In this document: positions 56,138-64,000 of the stretch, piece after piece
How positions within the stretch are numbered: the stretch's first letter is position 1
How the letters are laid out: each line of letters starts with the position of its first letter
Assembly: GCF_002091635.1 (NCBI RefSeq)
Contig: NZ_BDAC01000005.1
Coordinates: forward strand, 181,606-245,605
Length of the DNA stretch: 64,000 nt
DNA from: Pseudomonas indica NBRC 103045
GTDB lineage: Bacteria; Pseudomonadota; Gammaproteobacteria; Pseudomonadales; Pseudomonadaceae
Direction: 5' to 3'
The notes under the pieces: model-generated
Databases searched by the model: none
What the model saw: only the letters and a program-made list of their open reading frames with translations
What the model was told of the DNA's origin: nothing
Program-made: the position numbers and the translations under genes

Positions 56138-58135
56138 TCAGCGGGCCGGATGGATACGCCAGATGCCGAACGGCATCGTCGGTTCGAGACGCATCCACTG
56201 GGTCTTGCCATACCAGGTCCAGCGGTGCCCGGTCATCAGGTCCTCGCCGTGCATCGCCGCGTCGTCCGGCAGGCCGAACTCCCACAGCGGAATCTCGAAA
56301 TGCGCCTCCTGGGCGTGGTGCGGGTCGAGGTTCACCACCACCAGCACGAAGTTGCTCAGATCGGCCGTGTGCTTGCCGAAATAGAGAATGTGGTCGTTCC
56401 AGGCGTTGTAGAGCTTCAGCCCCAGGTGCGTCTGCAGGGCCGCGTTCTCCCGGCGGATGCGGTTGAGCTGGGCGATCTCGGCGACGATGTTGCCCGGCGC
56501 CTGGTAGTCGCGCGGACGGATTTCGTATTTCTCCGAGTCCAGGTATTCCTCCTTGCCCGGCACTGGCGCCGACTCGCACAGCTCGAAGCCCGAATACATG
56601 CCCCACAGGCCGGAGCCCATGGTCGCCAGCGCGGCACGGATGAGGAATCCCGGGCGCCCGCTGGTCTGCAGGAAATACGGATTGATATCCGGCGTATTGA
56701 CGAAGAAGTTCGGCCGGTAGCACTCGCTCAGCGGCGGCCGGTTCAGCTCGGTGAGGTACTCGCTCAGCTCGGTCTTGCTGTTGCGCCAGGTGAAATAGGT
56801 GTAGCTCTGGGCGAAGCCGAGCTTGCCCAGGCGCGCCATCATCGCTGGGCGGGTGAACGCCTCGGCGAGAAAAATCACCTCAGGATACTTGGCTCGCACA
56901 TCGGCGATCAGCCACTCCCAGAACGGCAGCGGCTTGGTATGCGGGTTGTCCACGCGGAACAGCTTGACCCCCTCTTCCACCCAGTGCACCACCACGTCGC
57001 GCAACGCCAGCCAGAGATCGGGCATCGCGTCCTTGGCATAGAAATCCACGTTGACGATGTCCTGGTATTTCTTCGGCGGGTTTTCCGCATAGCGGATGCT
57101 GCCGTCCGGCCGCCAGGCGAACCAGCCGGGGTGCTGCTTCAGCCAGGGGTGATCGGGCGAGCACTGGATGGCGAAATCCAGGGCGATTTCCAGGCCGTGG
57201 TCCGCCGCGGCGGCCACCAGGCGGCGAAAGTCCTCGCGGCTGCCCAATTGCGGGTGGATGGCATCGTGGCCGCCCTCTTCGCTGCCGATGGCATAGGGGC
57301 TGCCGGGGTCGTCCGGGCCGGCGTGGAGCGAATTGTTGCGGCCCTTGCGGTGCTTGCGGCCGATGGGGTGGATCGGCGGGAAATACAGCACGTCGAAACA
57401 CATGTCGCGAATCTTCGGCAGCCGCGCGATCACATCGTCGAAGGTGCCGTGACGGGCCGGGTCGTCGGTCTCCGAACGCGGAAAGAGTTCGTACCAACTG
57501 GCGAACTGGGCCAGGGGCCGGTCGACATCCAGCGGGTATTCCGGGCTGCGCACCCGGTGGCGATGGGGATCGGCGGCAGCCATGGCGGCCATCGTTTCAC
57601 CGGAGAGCAGCAGCGCCACCTTTTCCAGCTCGTGGGGCGCCGCGTTATAGCGTTCGAGCAACTCCACCAGCACCGCCCGGGTCTCGCCCTGGCTGCGCTC
57701 GATGGCCTGGACGAACTGCAGCCGCCCCTCTTCCAGCTCCAGGGCAATAGGCACACCGGCGGCGTGCTTCTTGGTCAGCTCGTAACGGTAGGTTTCGAAA
57801 ATGTCCCACCAGGCCTCGATGGCGAACTGGTGCGGGCCGATCTTGGTCGGGACGAACTGTGCCTGCCACAGATCGTTGCCCAGATGCTTCAGGCGGGTGC
57901 GATGCCAGCCCTGCTCGCCTTCGGCGCGCCAGAACAGCGCGGCGGCCAGTTGGTCGTGGCCGTCGGCGAAAATCTTGCTGGAGACGACGACCGGCTGCCC
58001 GACGATGGCCTTGGCCGCGAAACGCCCCTGTTCGATGACCGGCGAGGTGGACTCGATGGCAATGCGCGGGGCCGCCATGGCCCTTTCCAGCGCGCTCCGG
58101 GAATCGGTTCCGAACGGGGATCTGGCTTCGGCCAT
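56138..58135 (-). CDS. glgE: Alpha-1,4-glucan:maltose-1-phosphate maltosyltransferase GlgE
   Basis: A 665-residue GH13_3 enzyme that adds maltose units from maltose-1-phosphate to alpha-glucan. The nucleophile Asp is in LFRVDNPHTKPLPFWEW, and the acid/base Glu in VIFLAEAFTRPAMM. An N-terminal Ig-like domain covers residues ~25-125, followed by a dimerising insert. The start at 58135 has GAAGGAGA about 9 nt upstream. First gene of glgE-treS-glgB; known Pseudomonas links are osmotic and desiccation tolerance. Confidence 0.97.
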   Translation of the reverse strand: MAEARSPFGTDSRSALERAMAAPRIAIESTSPVIEQGRFAAKAIVGQPVVVSSKIFADGHDQLAAALFWRAEGEQGWHRTRLKHLGNDLWQAQFVPTKIGPHQFAIEAWWDIFETYRYELTKKHAAGVPIALELEEGRLQFVQAIERSQGETRAVLVELLERYNAAPHELEKVALLLSGETMAAMAAADPHRHRVRSPEYPLDVDRPLAQFASWYELFPRSETDDPARHGTFDDVIARLPKIRDMCFDVLYFPPIHPIGRKHRKGRNNSLHAGPDDPGSPYAIGSEEGGHDAIHPQLGSREDFRRLVAAAADHGLEIALDFAIQCSPDHPWLKQHPGWFAWRPDGSIRYAENPPKKYQDIVNVDFYAKDAMPDLWLALRDVVVHWVEEGVKLFRVDNPHTKPLPFWEWLIADVRAKYPEVIFLAEAFTRPAMMARLGKLGFAQSYTYFTWRNSKTELSEYLTELNRPPLSECYRPNFFVNTPDINPYFLQTSGRPGFLIRAALATMGSGLWGMYSGFELCESAPVPGKEEYLDSEKYEIRPRDYQAPGNIVAEIAQLNRIRRENAALQTHLGLKLYNAWNDHILYFGKHTADLSNFVLVVVNLDPHHAQEAHFEIPLWEFGLPDDAAMHGEDLMTGHRWTWYGKTQWMRLEPTMPFGIWRIHPAR

Positions 58136-58406
58136 CGAGCATTCTCCTTCGCCCTCGGGCGCAACGGCACCTCCCCCTTAGGTTTAGCCGGCACCTGGCT
58201 TGTCATGTAGTGGGGGGAGGCGGTGATAGACGGGGACAGCACGAACAAGCCAGCCTGTCTTTTCCGAGCCGTCGAGCGGGCAAAAAGTTCACTGTCCCGC
58301 GGCTTCCCACCGATCGCCCGCCCCGCTGCGAACCGGAACTTCTGCTCGTCCGGGCCCCTCCATTGCAGTGGAGACCGCCATTTTCATACGTAGGGAGGAG
58401 ACAGCC

Positions 58407-58565
58407 ATGTCGCAACACCGTCCTGACGTTCCGCAGCCCGACCCGGTCGTACACGACAACCCGGGCGACGTTCCCCAGGTCCCGGAATACGAACCGCTCG
58501 ACGACCAGCCAGGCGTGCCGCTGGTCGGCGAAAAGATTCCGGACAGCGAGCCTTCCACCTACTGA
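58407..58565 (+). CDS. Small proline-rich acidic hypothetical protein
   Basis: A 52-residue protein starting MSQHRPDVPQPDPVVHDNPG, preceded by GGGAGGAGA. It is rich in Pro, Asp and Glu, with no hydrophobic segment, and probably disordered. I recall similar short proteins in Pseudomonas stress islands. It precedes the DUF6766 gene by 73 bp. Confidence 0.65.
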   Translation: MSQHRPDVPQPDPVVHDNPGDVPQVPEYEPLDDQPGVPLVGEKIPDSEPSTY

Positions 58566-58638
58566 ACACGCCACCACGCACCGCCACGGACAACGAGGCA
58601 GGGATGCCGCCTCAATCGACCCGTACGGGGAAAACGCT

Positions 58639-59298
58639 ATGAAAGGCATATGGCACAGGAATGGCCTGTCGTTGAGTCTCTTCGGCCTGTTCCTGATATT
58701 TCAGATCGGTCTAAGCCTGGTCGGTTTCGAGCAGCACAACCAAGACCAGATCAGCCACCAGCAACCCACGCTCGGCTACCTCGCCTACCTGACCAGCGAT
58801 CACTTCATGGAGGCGACCATGGAGAATTGGGAGAGCGAGTTCCTGCAGATGTTCGCCTATGTCCTGCTCACCGCTTACCTGTTCCAGAAAGGCTCGGCCG
58901 AATCGCGGCCGTTCGGCGACACGCCGCCCTCCAATGTCCCCCCGTACGAGGTCAACCCGGACGCACCATGGCCGGTCCGGCGTGGCGGATGGGTGCTCAG
59001 GCTCTACGAGTACTCGCTCAGCATCGCGCTGTTCGTGCTCTTCCTGCTCTCTTTCTTCCTCCATGCCGTCAGCGGGGCCCGCGAGTTCAGCCAGGAGGAG
59101 CTGCTCCACGGCGGTACGGCGGTCACCACCCTGGAGTATCTGGGCACCGCCCAGTTCTGGTTCGAATCGCTACAGAACTGGCAGAGCGAGTTCTTTTCCA
59201 TCGGCTTCATGGTGGTACTCAGCATCTTCCTGCGACAGAAAGGCTCGCCGGAGTCGAAAGCCGTCGACGCGCCCCACAGTAAAACCGGGAATGAATGA
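58639..59298 (+). CDS. DUF6766 membrane protein with internal duplication
   Basis: A 219-residue inner-membrane protein from the ATG at 58639. Hydrophobic helices are near 13-30, 69-83, 124-145 and 185-199. The halves repeat: residues 63-89 (NWESEFLQMFAY, ending LFQKGSAES) and 180-206 (NWQSEFFSIGF, ending LRQKGSPES). The function is unknown. It stands in a block with GlgE-pathway genes, a KGG protein and Ku, which in P. aeruginosa are stress-induced. Confidence 0.8.
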   Translation: MKGIWHRNGLSLSLFGLFLIFQIGLSLVGFEQHNQDQISHQQPTLGYLAYLTSDHFMEATMENWESEFLQMFAYVLLTAYLFQKGSAESRPFGDTPPSNVPPYEVNPDAPWPVRRGGWVLRLYEYSLSIALFVLFLLSFFLHAVSGAREFSQEELLHGGTAVTTLEYLGTAQFWFESLQNWQSEFFSIGFMVVLSIFLRQKGSPESKAVDAPHSKTGNE

Positions 59299-59477
59299 GG
59301 GAAAAATGCGTAAAACAACAATTACGCAATCGCATATGTTCAGCGAATAAATAGCGAAAAATATTATGAACCTTTTTCTGCCGCTTGCTTCTCACTTTAT
59401 GAGGCGTCGAAGACGTCCTTAATAGCCCAGCTTCCGTTGGGCAAATTCCTTTTTGAATGCACAGAGGAGTACTCGCA

Positions 59478-59654
59478 ATGGCAGAACATCGCGGTGGTCG
59501 TGGCAACTTTGCTGAAGATCCGCAACGCGCATCGGAAGCGGGTCAGAAAGGTGGCCAAGTTAGCGGCGGCAACTTCAAGAATGACCCGGAGCGCGCCTCC
59601 GAGGCAGGCCGCAAAGGTGGCAAGAACAGCCATGGCGGACGCAACAACAGCTAA
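59478..59654 (+). CDS. KGG-repeat stress protein (YciG/GsiB-like)
   Basis: A 58-residue hydrophilic protein starting MAEHRGGRGNFAEDP. It has two copies of the unit DPxRASEAGxKGG (NFAEDPQRASEAGQKGG, then NFKNDPERASEAGRKGG), the KGG motif of glucose-starvation and desiccation proteins. Start preceded by GAGGAG. Likely disordered and stress-induced, as in other gammaproteobacteria. Confidence 0.88.
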   Translation: MAEHRGGRGNFAEDPQRASEAGQKGGQVSGGNFKNDPERASEAGRKGGKNSHGGRNNS

Positions 59655-59671
59655 GGCTGGCGTCCGGCCTA

Positions 59672-59699
59672 GGGGCAGGGATGCCCCACTTTTTTATAT
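59672..59699 (+). terminator. Terminator after KGG gene
   Basis: GGGGCA-GGGA-TGCCCC followed by ACTTTTTTAT, 17 bp past the stop. The 6-bp stem with a T6 tract is a normal intrinsic terminator. Confidence 0.85.
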
Positions 59700-59880
59700 C
59701 TGTTCCCGCTCTCTTTTTAATTAGCAATTCAATTCGAAGCAAAAATATCAAAGCGATATCAGGGTGATTTCAAAACGAGCGAAACGGATAAAATTGACAC
59801 CCTGACAACAACAACGAAGCGGCAAAAAGTTGATAGCGCAACGCAATCAATTTCTCCTCCCCCCGAATTCCAAACACAAA

Positions 59881-59915
59881 CAATCGCCGGGCAAATCAAG
59901 TTTGCCCGGCGATTG
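59881..59915 (-). terminator. Terminator after ku
   Basis: CAATCGCCGGGCAAA-TCAAG-TTTGCCCGGCGATTG is a perfect 15-bp stem, 23 bp beyond the ku stop when read on the minus strand, and followed there by T-rich sequence. Confidence 0.88.
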
Positions 59916-59938
59916 TTTGCTGTTCTGAAAAATCGATG

Positions 59939-60874
59939 TCAGCCGGCCTTCTTCTTCTCGCCCTTCGCAGGGGCTGCCTTGCGCGTGCGCTTGGCGGCCG
60001 GCTTGCTCTTGCTCTCTTCCTTGGGTGCCGTCTTGGCGCGGCTGGAGCCGCCTGCCTTGTCGCCGGCCTTGCCTGCGCCCTTGCCACTACCGCCCAGGCT
60101 GCGCTTGAGCAGCTCGGTCAAGTCGATGACATCGGCGCTACGGCGCTCGTCAGGCTCCTCAGCAGCGCGTACCGACTCGATCTTGCCCTCGGTGGCCTTG
60201 CGCTCGACCAGGGCCATGATCTGTTCCTCGAAGCTGTCGCGGTACTGCTCGGGGTTCCACTCCTCGCTCATGTCCTCGACCAGCCGCCGGGCCATGTCCA
60301 ACTCCCGCTCCGCCAGCTTGGCGTTCACCGCCTCGTCCTTCAGATCGATCGCCTCCACCCCGCGTACTTCATCGGCCCAGCGCAAGGTATTGAGCACCAG
60401 CGCCGGACCGAGCGGCATCACCACCGCCAGGTGCTGCTTGGAGCGCAGCACCACATTGGCCAGGCCGACCTTGCCAGTGGATTCCAGGGTCTCGCGCAGC
60501 AGCGCATAGACCTTCTCGCCGCGCCGGTCCGGCGTCAGGTAGTACGGCGTGTCGATATACAGGAAGGGAATCGTCTCGGCATCGACGAAGGCAATGATGT
60601 CCACCGTCTGCGTGGCCTTGGGGTGCGCCGCGCGGATCTCCTCCTCACTGATCACCACGTAGCGCCCCTTCTCGTACTCGATGCCCTTGACGATGTTCTC
60701 CTTCTCGATTTCCTTCCCGGTGATCTTGTTGACCCGCTTGTAGCCCACCGGGTCCATGCTGCGCTTGTCCAGCCAGTCGAAATCGATGCCCTTGCGGGTC
60801 GTCGCCGGCACCAGCGACACCGGAATGTGCACCAGGCCGAAGCTGACCGCGCCTTTCCAGATCACACGAGGCAT
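59939..60874 (-). CDS. ku: Non-homologous end joining protein Ku
   Basis: A 311-residue bacterial Ku that rings DNA ends and recruits LigD. It begins MPRVIWKGAVSFGLVHIPVS with the core YVVISEEEIRAAHPKATQTV, and has a Lys/Ala-rich C-terminal tail (from ~255) for DNA binding. ligD is not in the window. The gene sits 25 bp downstream of an SDR gene on the same strand and next to the GlgE island, as in P. aeruginosa. Confidence 0.95.
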   Translation of the reverse strand: MPRVIWKGAVSFGLVHIPVSLVPATTRKGIDFDWLDKRSMDPVGYKRVNKITGKEIEKENIVKGIEYEKGRYVVISEEEIRAAHPKATQTVDIIAFVDAETIPFLYIDTPYYLTPDRRGEKVYALLRETLESTGKVGLANVVLRSKQHLAVVMPLGPALVLNTLRWADEVRGVEAIDLKDEAVNAKLAERELDMARRLVEDMSEEWNPEQYRDSFEEQIMALVERKATEGKIESVRAAEEPDERRSADVIDLTELLKRSLGGSGKGAGKAGDKAGGSSRAKTAPKEESKSKPAAKRTRKAAPAKGEKKKAG

Positions 60875-60899
60875 GCCGTGCCCTCCCGCTCGCGACGGA

Positions 60900-61760
60900 T
60901 CAACCGTTGACCACCGAACCGCCGTTGATATGCATCACCTGGCCGCTGACGTAGGACGAATCGTTGCAGGCCAGGTAGACATAGGCCGGCGCCAGTTCTT
61001 CCGGCTGGCCGGGGCGGCCCATCGGGGTGTTGGCGCCGAATTCGGAGACCGTCTTCTCGTTGAAGGTGGACGGAATCAGCGGGGTCCAGATCGGCCCCGG
61101 CGCCACCGCGTTCACGCGGATACCGCGCGAGACGAGGTTCAGCGACAGCGAACGGGTGAAGGCGGTGATCGCGCCCTTGGTGGTCGAGTAATCGATCAGC
61201 GTCGGGTTACCCTTGTAGGCGGTGATCGAGGTGGTATTGATGATCGCCGCACCGGACTGCAAATGCGGCAACGCCGCCTTGGTCAGCAGGAACATGCCGA
61301 AGATGTTGGTGCGGAAGGTGCGCTCCCACTGCTCGTCGCTGATGTCTTCCAGGCGCTGTTGCGGGTGCTGCTCGGCGGCATTGTTCACCAGGATGTCGAG
61401 GTGGCCGAAGGTGCTCATCGCCTGCTCAACCGCCTTGCGGCAGAAGGCGGGGTCGCCGATGTCGCCGGCGATGGTCAGGCAGCGGCGCCCGAGCTTCTCG
61501 ATCTCGCGGCGGGTTTCTTCGGCGTCTTCGCGCTGGTCGAGATAGAGCACCACGACGTCCGCGCCCTCCTTCGCATAGGTCACCGCCACGGCACGGCCGA
61601 TGCCGCTGTCCGCCCCACTGATCATCGCCACCTTGCCTTCCAGCTTGCCCGCCGCCTTGTACTCTTCGGCCTTATAGTCGGGGCGCGGATGCATCAGACT
61701 TTCCTTGCCGGGCGTACGTTCCTGGTGTTGTGGCGGCATGGTTTGCTTGGCTTGAGACAT
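60900..61760 (-). CDS. SDR-family oxidoreductase (YhdF/YghA-like)
   Basis: A 286-residue short-chain dehydrogenase with an N-terminal extension. The start is the ATG at 61760 behind GGAGGAAAA; longer in-frame starts are unsupported. Rossmann motif is GADSGIGRAVAVTYAKEG; the catalytic Ser/Tyr/Lys are in NTTSITAYKG and DYSTTKGAI. Relatives are general-stress SDRs. The substrate is unknown. It is followed by ku, 25 bp on, and probably co-transcribed. Confidence 0.9.
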   Translation of the reverse strand: MSQAKQTMPPQHQERTPGKESLMHPRPDYKAEEYKAAGKLEGKVAMISGADSGIGRAVAVTYAKEGADVVVLYLDQREDAEETRREIEKLGRRCLTIAGDIGDPAFCRKAVEQAMSTFGHLDILVNNAAEQHPQQRLEDISDEQWERTFRTNIFGMFLLTKAALPHLQSGAAIINTTSITAYKGNPTLIDYSTTKGAITAFTRSLSLNLVSRGIRVNAVAPGPIWTPLIPSTFNEKTVSEFGANTPMGRPGQPEELAPAYVYLACNDSSYVSGQVMHINGGSVVNG

Positions 61761-61893
61761 GCTGTTTTCCTCCCGTCGTCGAAAATCCAACCTGTCTTTG
61801 GAGGACTGACGGCGGGCCGGAAAAGTTTCCCCTTTCCTGACCGGGGGGCGCCTCTCGCCCGCGTGGGAGAGGCTGGCGATCATCGCAAGCGGA

Positions 61894-62154
61894 TCACGCC
61901 GCTCGTCCCTCCAGACAGGCCACCAACATGGCCCTGGCCATCTCTATCAGATAGCCGCAGGCATCGCCATGCTCGCTGCCCTCCAGGCTCGCCAAGGCTT
62001 GGGCGGCGTCCAGCAGGTGGCAGGCGCTTTCCAGGGCATCGGTCAGAGGGGATGCCGGGTTGGACCAAGAAGAGGTGGCGAGTGCCGTCGCTGCAGGGGT
62101 GGATGGGTTGGGAGATGGTTCCGAAGGGATGTTGCATGATGAGGCTTCTAGCAG
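61894..62154 (-). CDS. Possible DUF3077-like small protein, start unclear
   Basis: This minus-strand frame (up to 86 residues) ends with a helical-looking part: PLTDALESACHLLDAAQALA, then HGDACGYLIEMARAM and EGRAA before TGA at 61894. That part reads like the DUF3077 proteins found in Pseudomonas. The frame opens after a TGA and has no ATG or GTG before that part; a CTG at 62154 is the nearest upstream candidate, and a TTG lies inside it. It may be a decayed or misinitiated gene. No clear ribosome site is seen. Confidence 0.35.
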   Translation of the reverse strand: MLEASSCNIPSEPSPNPSTPAATALATSSWSNPASPLTDALESACHLLDAAQALASLEGSEHGDACGYLIEMARAMLVACLEGRAA

Positions 62155-62717
62155 GGTATGGAACCGTCACACTTGCGGGCCAAGCAAGAATAGGTGACGG
62201 ATTGCGCAGGGTTGGCCGACCGAGTGCTAGGTACCTCGGCACACCCGAAGGTGTCCCCACGCAACCCGCCATAAAACGCACGTTGCAGACGCGAAAGTGC
62301 GTCAGCAGGCAGGGAGAGTTGCTGAACCTAACAAAGTCGGGCAGCCAAGCCCGTCCACGGATTTTGCCGCGGCGGCGGCCGCTATAGGACGTAGGCAAAG
62401 AAACGGGCAAGCGCACATTGCTGTGGGAGAATTAATTCGCAATCTTGCTTGCACGATGTTGCTGATGAGTCCGCGGCTATTCGCAACTCCGCCCCCTCAC
62501 CCTCCGCCGGGCGCCCCCAGCCCTCTCCCCAAAGGGGCGAGGGGGTAGTTCGTGCGGGCGTTCAACTTCGCGGTATACCTGTTAGGGACGAATTTATTCG
62601 CCCAGCGATGCTTCGGTCGCGGCTCGCTGAGCGCGACACCCGTCCGCGTTTCGTAGGAGCCAGCTCTGCTGGCGAAGCTCTTGCACTTCACATTCGCAAA
62701 CAGACTCCGCCCAACAC
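62155..62717. other. Gene-poor region of about 560 bp holding repeats
   Basis: No supported gene. It includes REP-like units and a hairpin-forming repeat (listed separately); the first ~250 bp show nothing recognisable. Confidence 0.5.
62422..62676. repeat. REP-like units and CCCTCTCCCC-type hairpin
   Basis: Units include TGTGGGAGAATTAATTCGCA (62422-62441), CCCTCTCCCCAAAGGGGCGA GGG (62521-62543), GACGAATTTATTCGCCC (62587-62603) and GTAGGAGCCAGCTCTGCTGG continuing CGAA (62653-62676). These resemble the copies at 49.8-50.5 kb and are common in Pseudomonas intergenic DNA. Confidence 0.7.
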
Positions 62718-63734
62718 TCACTCCACTTGCAACACCACCCGGCCGCGGCTCGGGCAGGTTTCCATATAGCGGTGGGCGTCCTGCACCTTGTCGAAGGCGA
62801 ACACCCGGTCGATCTGCGGGGTGAGCAGCCGGTCGGCGGTCATCTGGTTGATCCGCGCCAGGGCACGTTCCAACGCCTCTCGTTCCTGAACGATGCCCAG
62901 TTCGGGGTCGCCAGTGAAGTCGAAGACGCAGTGGACGAAGAACTTAAAGTTCTTTTTGAACGCCGCACAGGCTGGGAACGGTGTCTGGTTACCGCCGTTG
63001 AGGCCGTAAAGGATCAGCTTGCCGCATGGCGCCATCACATCGCCGAGCATGCACATCTGCGGGCCGCCCAGGGCGTCGAAGACCACCTCGACGCCACGGC
63101 TGTCGGTGAGTTTGGCGATGCGCCCGACGAGGTCTTCCTCTTCGGTATTGATCACCTTGTCCGCGCCGAGCTGGGTCAGGTATTCGCGATCGTCTTCCGT
63201 CGACGTGGTGGTGATCACCTGGGCGCCCATGGCCTTGGCCAACTGGATCGCGGCCGGGCCGGAACAGCGGCTGCCGTCGGTCACCAGCACGCGCTGGCCG
63301 GGTTGCAGGCGGGCCAGTTCGGCGAAGGCGAAATAGGCGATCAGCAGCGGCGTGTAGTGGACGCTGGCCTCGACGGGGGTCAGCAGGTCCGGATAGCGGG
63401 TCAGCGCGGTACGCGGCATCAGCATGCAATCGCCGTAGGCCGGGTACTGGTTGACGCTGTGCGCCGGGAAGCTGGCGACACGCGTGCCCACCGACAGGTC
63501 GTCGACGCCCTCGCCCACGGCGAGCACCTCGCCCGCCAATTCATGGCCGAGCCCGGCAGGAAGCCGTGCATGTTGCGGAGCCAGGTCCTGGCGCCAGAGC
63601 ACGTCGCTCCAGCTCACACCGATGGCCGCCACGCGGATCAGCACCTCGCCCGGCCCCGGCTGCGGCGTGGGTTGCTCTTCGAATTTGAGCACGTCGGCCT
63701 GGCCGAACTGATGAAAACGGATCACCCGGGACAT
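62718..63734 (-). CDS. Zinc-independent quinone-oxidoreductase-like MDR enzyme
   Basis: A 338-residue medium-chain dehydrogenase. The start is the ATG at 63734 (MSRVIRFHQFGQADVLKFEE) behind GTGAGGTAG. GroES-like fold to ~125 with GHELAGEVLAVGEG; then a Rossmann domain with a nucleotide site around VLVTDGSRCSGPAAIQLAKA. The zinc-binding Cys/His set of classical ADH is not seen, so it is likely a quinone or enone reductase using NADPH. Substrate unknown. Confidence 0.87.
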   Translation of the reverse strand: MSRVIRFHQFGQADVLKFEEQPTPQPGPGEVLIRVAAIGVSWSDVLWRQDLAPQHARLPAGLGHELAGEVLAVGEGVDDLSVGTRVASFPAHSVNQYPAYGDCMLMPRTALTRYPDLLTPVEASVHYTPLLIAYFAFAELARLQPGQRVLVTDGSRCSGPAAIQLAKAMGAQVITTTSTEDDREYLTQLGADKVINTEEEDLVGRIAKLTDSRGVEVVFDALGGPQMCMLGDVMAPCGKLILYGLNGGNQTPFPACAAFKKNFKFFVHCVFDFTGDPELGIVQEREALERALARINQMTADRLLTPQIDRVFAFDKVQDAHRYMETCPSRGRVVLQVE

Positions 63735-63918
63735 TGCTACCTCACGGATTGACACTTCATTGCTTGGGGACTCTAGCCCCTGTCGTTCGACAAAACTACC
63801 CGCCCGGATCGATAGTTGTCATGCCTGAGAGTGATTCAAGGCGGCAGCGGGAGCGCATTATGGGCTCCCGTGCGATGGTTTCGCCAATGCACGTGATACT
63901 GGTCACACCGAAAAACAC

Positions 63919-63934
63919 GTGTATATTTATACAC
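63919..63934. promoter_or_regulatory. Inverted repeat GTGTATA-TT-TATACAC
   Basis: A perfect 7-bp inverted repeat with a 2-bp centre, about 185 bp upstream of the MDR gene and near the window edge. It resembles a repressor operator but is not a LexA box, since the outer triplets are GTG and CAC. It could serve the MDR gene or the gene beyond the window. Confidence 0.4.
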
Positions 63935-64000
63935 CCCTGTTGTGGTTACCCTGGCAATATCGCTTTGAAAGCGCGGTTCGGCTTGGCGGGCACAGGCGTA

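Noticed and set aside
52939..56466. A 1175-residue plus-strand frame over treS
   Set aside because: It is an antisense shadow of the treS-maltokinase gene with no recognisable domains.
61880..62416. A 178-residue minus-strand frame downstream of the SDR gene
   Set aside because: Arg/Pro/Gly-rich translation without a family look; the overlapping frame ending at 61894 looks more like a real protein.
63919..63934. LexA box
   Set aside because: The outer triplets are GTG and CAC instead of CTG and CAG, so the SOS consensus is not met.

Overview
The window is a stretch of a high-GC gammaproteobacterial chromosome that reads as Pseudomonas. The order cysG-serS-crcB-rarA-lolA-ftsK / trxB-aat-bpt-infA / clpA-clpS / cspD / icd / nudix-mnmA-hflD-purB-roxA-aceA is the conserved core order I know from P. 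aeruginosa and its relatives. The glgE-treS-glgB-ku-SDR block, the S-pyocin-type nuclease module and the REP-like intergenic repeats point the same way. I cannot name the species. No tRNA, rRNA, CRISPR array, prophage or insertion sequence was seen.

Layout. 1-3.1 kb: end of a YbiB (TrpD2) gene, a glutathionyl-hydroquinone reductase and siroheme synthase. 3.2-9.2 kb (minus strand): ftsK, lolA, rarA, crcB and serS, with ATGA overlaps in the middle. 9.5-15.5 kb: trxB, then an N-degron group (aat, bpt, clpA, clpS) around infA, then cspD. 15.6-26.9 kb: icd, then a long plus-strand run of nudix, mnmA, hflD, a drug/metabolite transporter and purB. The run continues with the ribosomal oxygenase roxA, a GNAT enzyme, a PLD-like DUF protein, a secretin-like periplasmic protein and isocitrate lyase.

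27-36.6 kb is accessory. It holds a Tat-exported PhoX phosphatase behind a good Pho-box match, a membrane-anchored helical protein that may be PlcR-like, a GlxA-type AraC regulator with a DUF1272 zinc protein and an MFS transporter, nfuA, an acyltransferase and the fatty-acid cis/trans isomerase. metH follows (36.7-40.4 kb). The most notable locus is 40.55-42.16 kb: a colicin E9-type HNH DNase with a Pyocin_S domain but no receptor-binding region. Its immunity gene overlaps it, and the usual Tyr-Tyr/Asp hotspot of that immunity family is replaced.

42.3-47.5 kb is an NAD-dependent formate dehydrogenase operon (fdsG-B-A-D) without fdsC/fdhD. 47.8-50.5 kb has two small unknown proteins, an RlmN/Cfr-type radical SAM paralogue, a thioredoxin and a dense REP cluster. 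50.5-61.8 kb is a stress and carbon-storage island: the GlgE alpha-glucan pathway (glgE, treS-maltokinase fusion, glgB), an acidic small protein, an internally duplicated DUF6766 membrane protein, a KGG-repeat protein, Ku and an SDR. The end holds repeats and a quinone-oxidoreductase-like gene.

Together the genes cover core translation, division and proteostasis, TCA/glyoxylate metabolism, phosphate scavenging, formate oxidation, desiccation or osmotic stress (trehalose/glucan, Ku, Cti), and one interbacterial toxin-immunity pair.
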